From assembly GCA_025618425.1 (NCBI GenBank), contig CM046846.1, positions 3,394,642-3,458,641 of the forward strand: DNA of 64,000 nt, read 5' to 3'. This document shows, piece after piece, positions 63,263-64,000 of this stretch. This DNA is from Heliocidaris tuberculata. Lineage: Eukaryota; Echinodermata; Echinoidea; Camarodonta; Echinometridae. Within the stretch, counting starts at the first letter, position 1. Each line of letters opens with the position of its first letter. The position numbers were made by a program, and so were the translations under genes. The notes beneath the pieces are model-generated. The model ran no database searches. It saw nothing but the letters and a program-made list of their open reading frames with translations, and was not told the origin of the DNA.

Positions 63263-64000
63263 CTTTTCCATTGCACATTAGGTTGACCATTGCAAAATAT
63301 GCATTCAATCGGTCAGAAAAGCGTTCTGTGATAGCTAAATGCTAGGTTTGTCTGTTCAATTGCGGCTACACAATGCCCCTAGTCCCATGGCATATCCACT
63401 TTACATGTACCGGTATGCTCATCGTCCCCAGGCCCAGGAGCGCGGCCTCCCTCTCCAATCCCCATTCCCTATTGTAGATAATACTTGTAGATACGATTCT
63501 CATGTAGATTTCTATCAATAGTAAACTAATCAATGGTAATGAGAGTGATTATGATGATAGTCGTGATGAGAATGATTTTACTGACTGAGAATGTGATAAT
63601 GATACCGAGTATCCTCTGGCTCAGGATGGGTATCCCTACCAACCTCCTCCCCAGGAAGATGAGAGTGATTATGATGACAGTCGTGATGAGAATGATCTGT
63701 CTGACTGTGAATGTGATAATGATACTGAATATCCTCAGGCTCAGGATTGGTATCCCTACCAATCTTCTTCCCAGGATGATTTGTCGTACAGTGAGAAGTA
63801 TCCTCGGGGCAGGTATCCTTACCAACCTCCTTCCCAGTACACTGCAGTATGAGTTGTCGTACAGTGAGAAGTATCCTCGGGACAGGTACCAACCTCCTTC
63901 CCAAGATATTGGTACCCTTCGTGCTAAACCTACTATCCCCTTTAATACACACCAACATGCAGATAAGTTTAGTTGCCTTATATGCGCTGAAGCTTGCCAC
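63263..64000 (+). pseudogene. Degenerate gag-like leader and ORF of an LTR retroelement, cut by window end
   Basis: Open stretches in two frames encode a Tyr/Pro/Gln-rich protein (YPYQPPSQ repeats) with acidic DESDYDDSRDEN repeats, and near the edge a cysteine motif FSCLICAEACH. A 120-bp unit is tandemly repeated at 63541 and 63661, and a ~73-bp unit at 63781 and 63854. TGA at 63586 (TGT in the second copy) and TGA at 63847 plus a frame change break the frame. The Cys/His motif could be a gag zinc finger. The rest lies beyond the window. Confidence 0.5.

Overview
This window reads as one neighbourhood of an animal nuclear genome. Genes are split into many short exons with GT..AG introns, non-coding DNA is AT-rich, and it is crowded with microsatellites, G/C homopolymers, hairpin (MITE-like) elements, a tRNA-derived SINE and an LTR-retroelement fragment. 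The gene content and the repeat style are most like a deuterostome marine invertebrate, probably an echinoderm such as a sea urchin. The species call is inference; the eukaryotic, intron-rich nature is seen directly.

The main gene (about 4603-56420, plus strand) encodes an ADCY10-type 'soluble' adenylyl cyclase. I could chain 25 coding exons by hand with matching splice phases throughout. They sum to 3,531 nt, a continuous 1,176-residue protein. Order: cyclase domain C1 (exons 2-5), linker (6-8), cyclase domain C2 (9-13), P-loop ATPase-like region (14-20), a short helical region (22-24) and a final exon with an acidic linker and one transmembrane segment 11 residues from the C terminus. The two C1 metal-binding aspartates, the C2 adenine-contact lysine and the catalytic Asn/Arg pair are kept. 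The two side chains that bind bicarbonate in human sAC are replaced (Lys to Glu, Arg to Asn). The protein is about 430 residues shorter than human sAC. It looks like a membrane-anchored, probably bicarbonate-blind paralogue.

Layout: 1-4602 is 5' flank. 4631-17032 is a large first intron with a 1-kb palindrome and several microsatellites. 17033-36119 holds exons 2-17; its introns carry foldback elements and a 105-bp tandem array made of copies of an intron/exon junction directly in front of exon 9. 36120-50148 is a 14-kb intron with an island of nested palindromes, a 593-bp terminal-inverted-repeat element carrying a SAP-domain ORF (with the empty target site preserved nearby) and a SINE. 50149-56420 holds exons 18-25. 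56421-60031 is intergenic, with a foldback/tandem element at 58.8-59.5 kb. 60032-62789 holds exons of an SLC16 (monocarboxylate transporter) family gene broken by an in-frame stop and a one-base frameshift. The right edge (63.1-64.0 kb) holds the end of an LTR, a tRNA primer-binding site and a decayed gag-like region.

Functionally, the cyclase would make cAMP at a membrane. The transporter family moves monocarboxylates with protons, but this copy appears dead, so I infer no functional link between the two neighbours.
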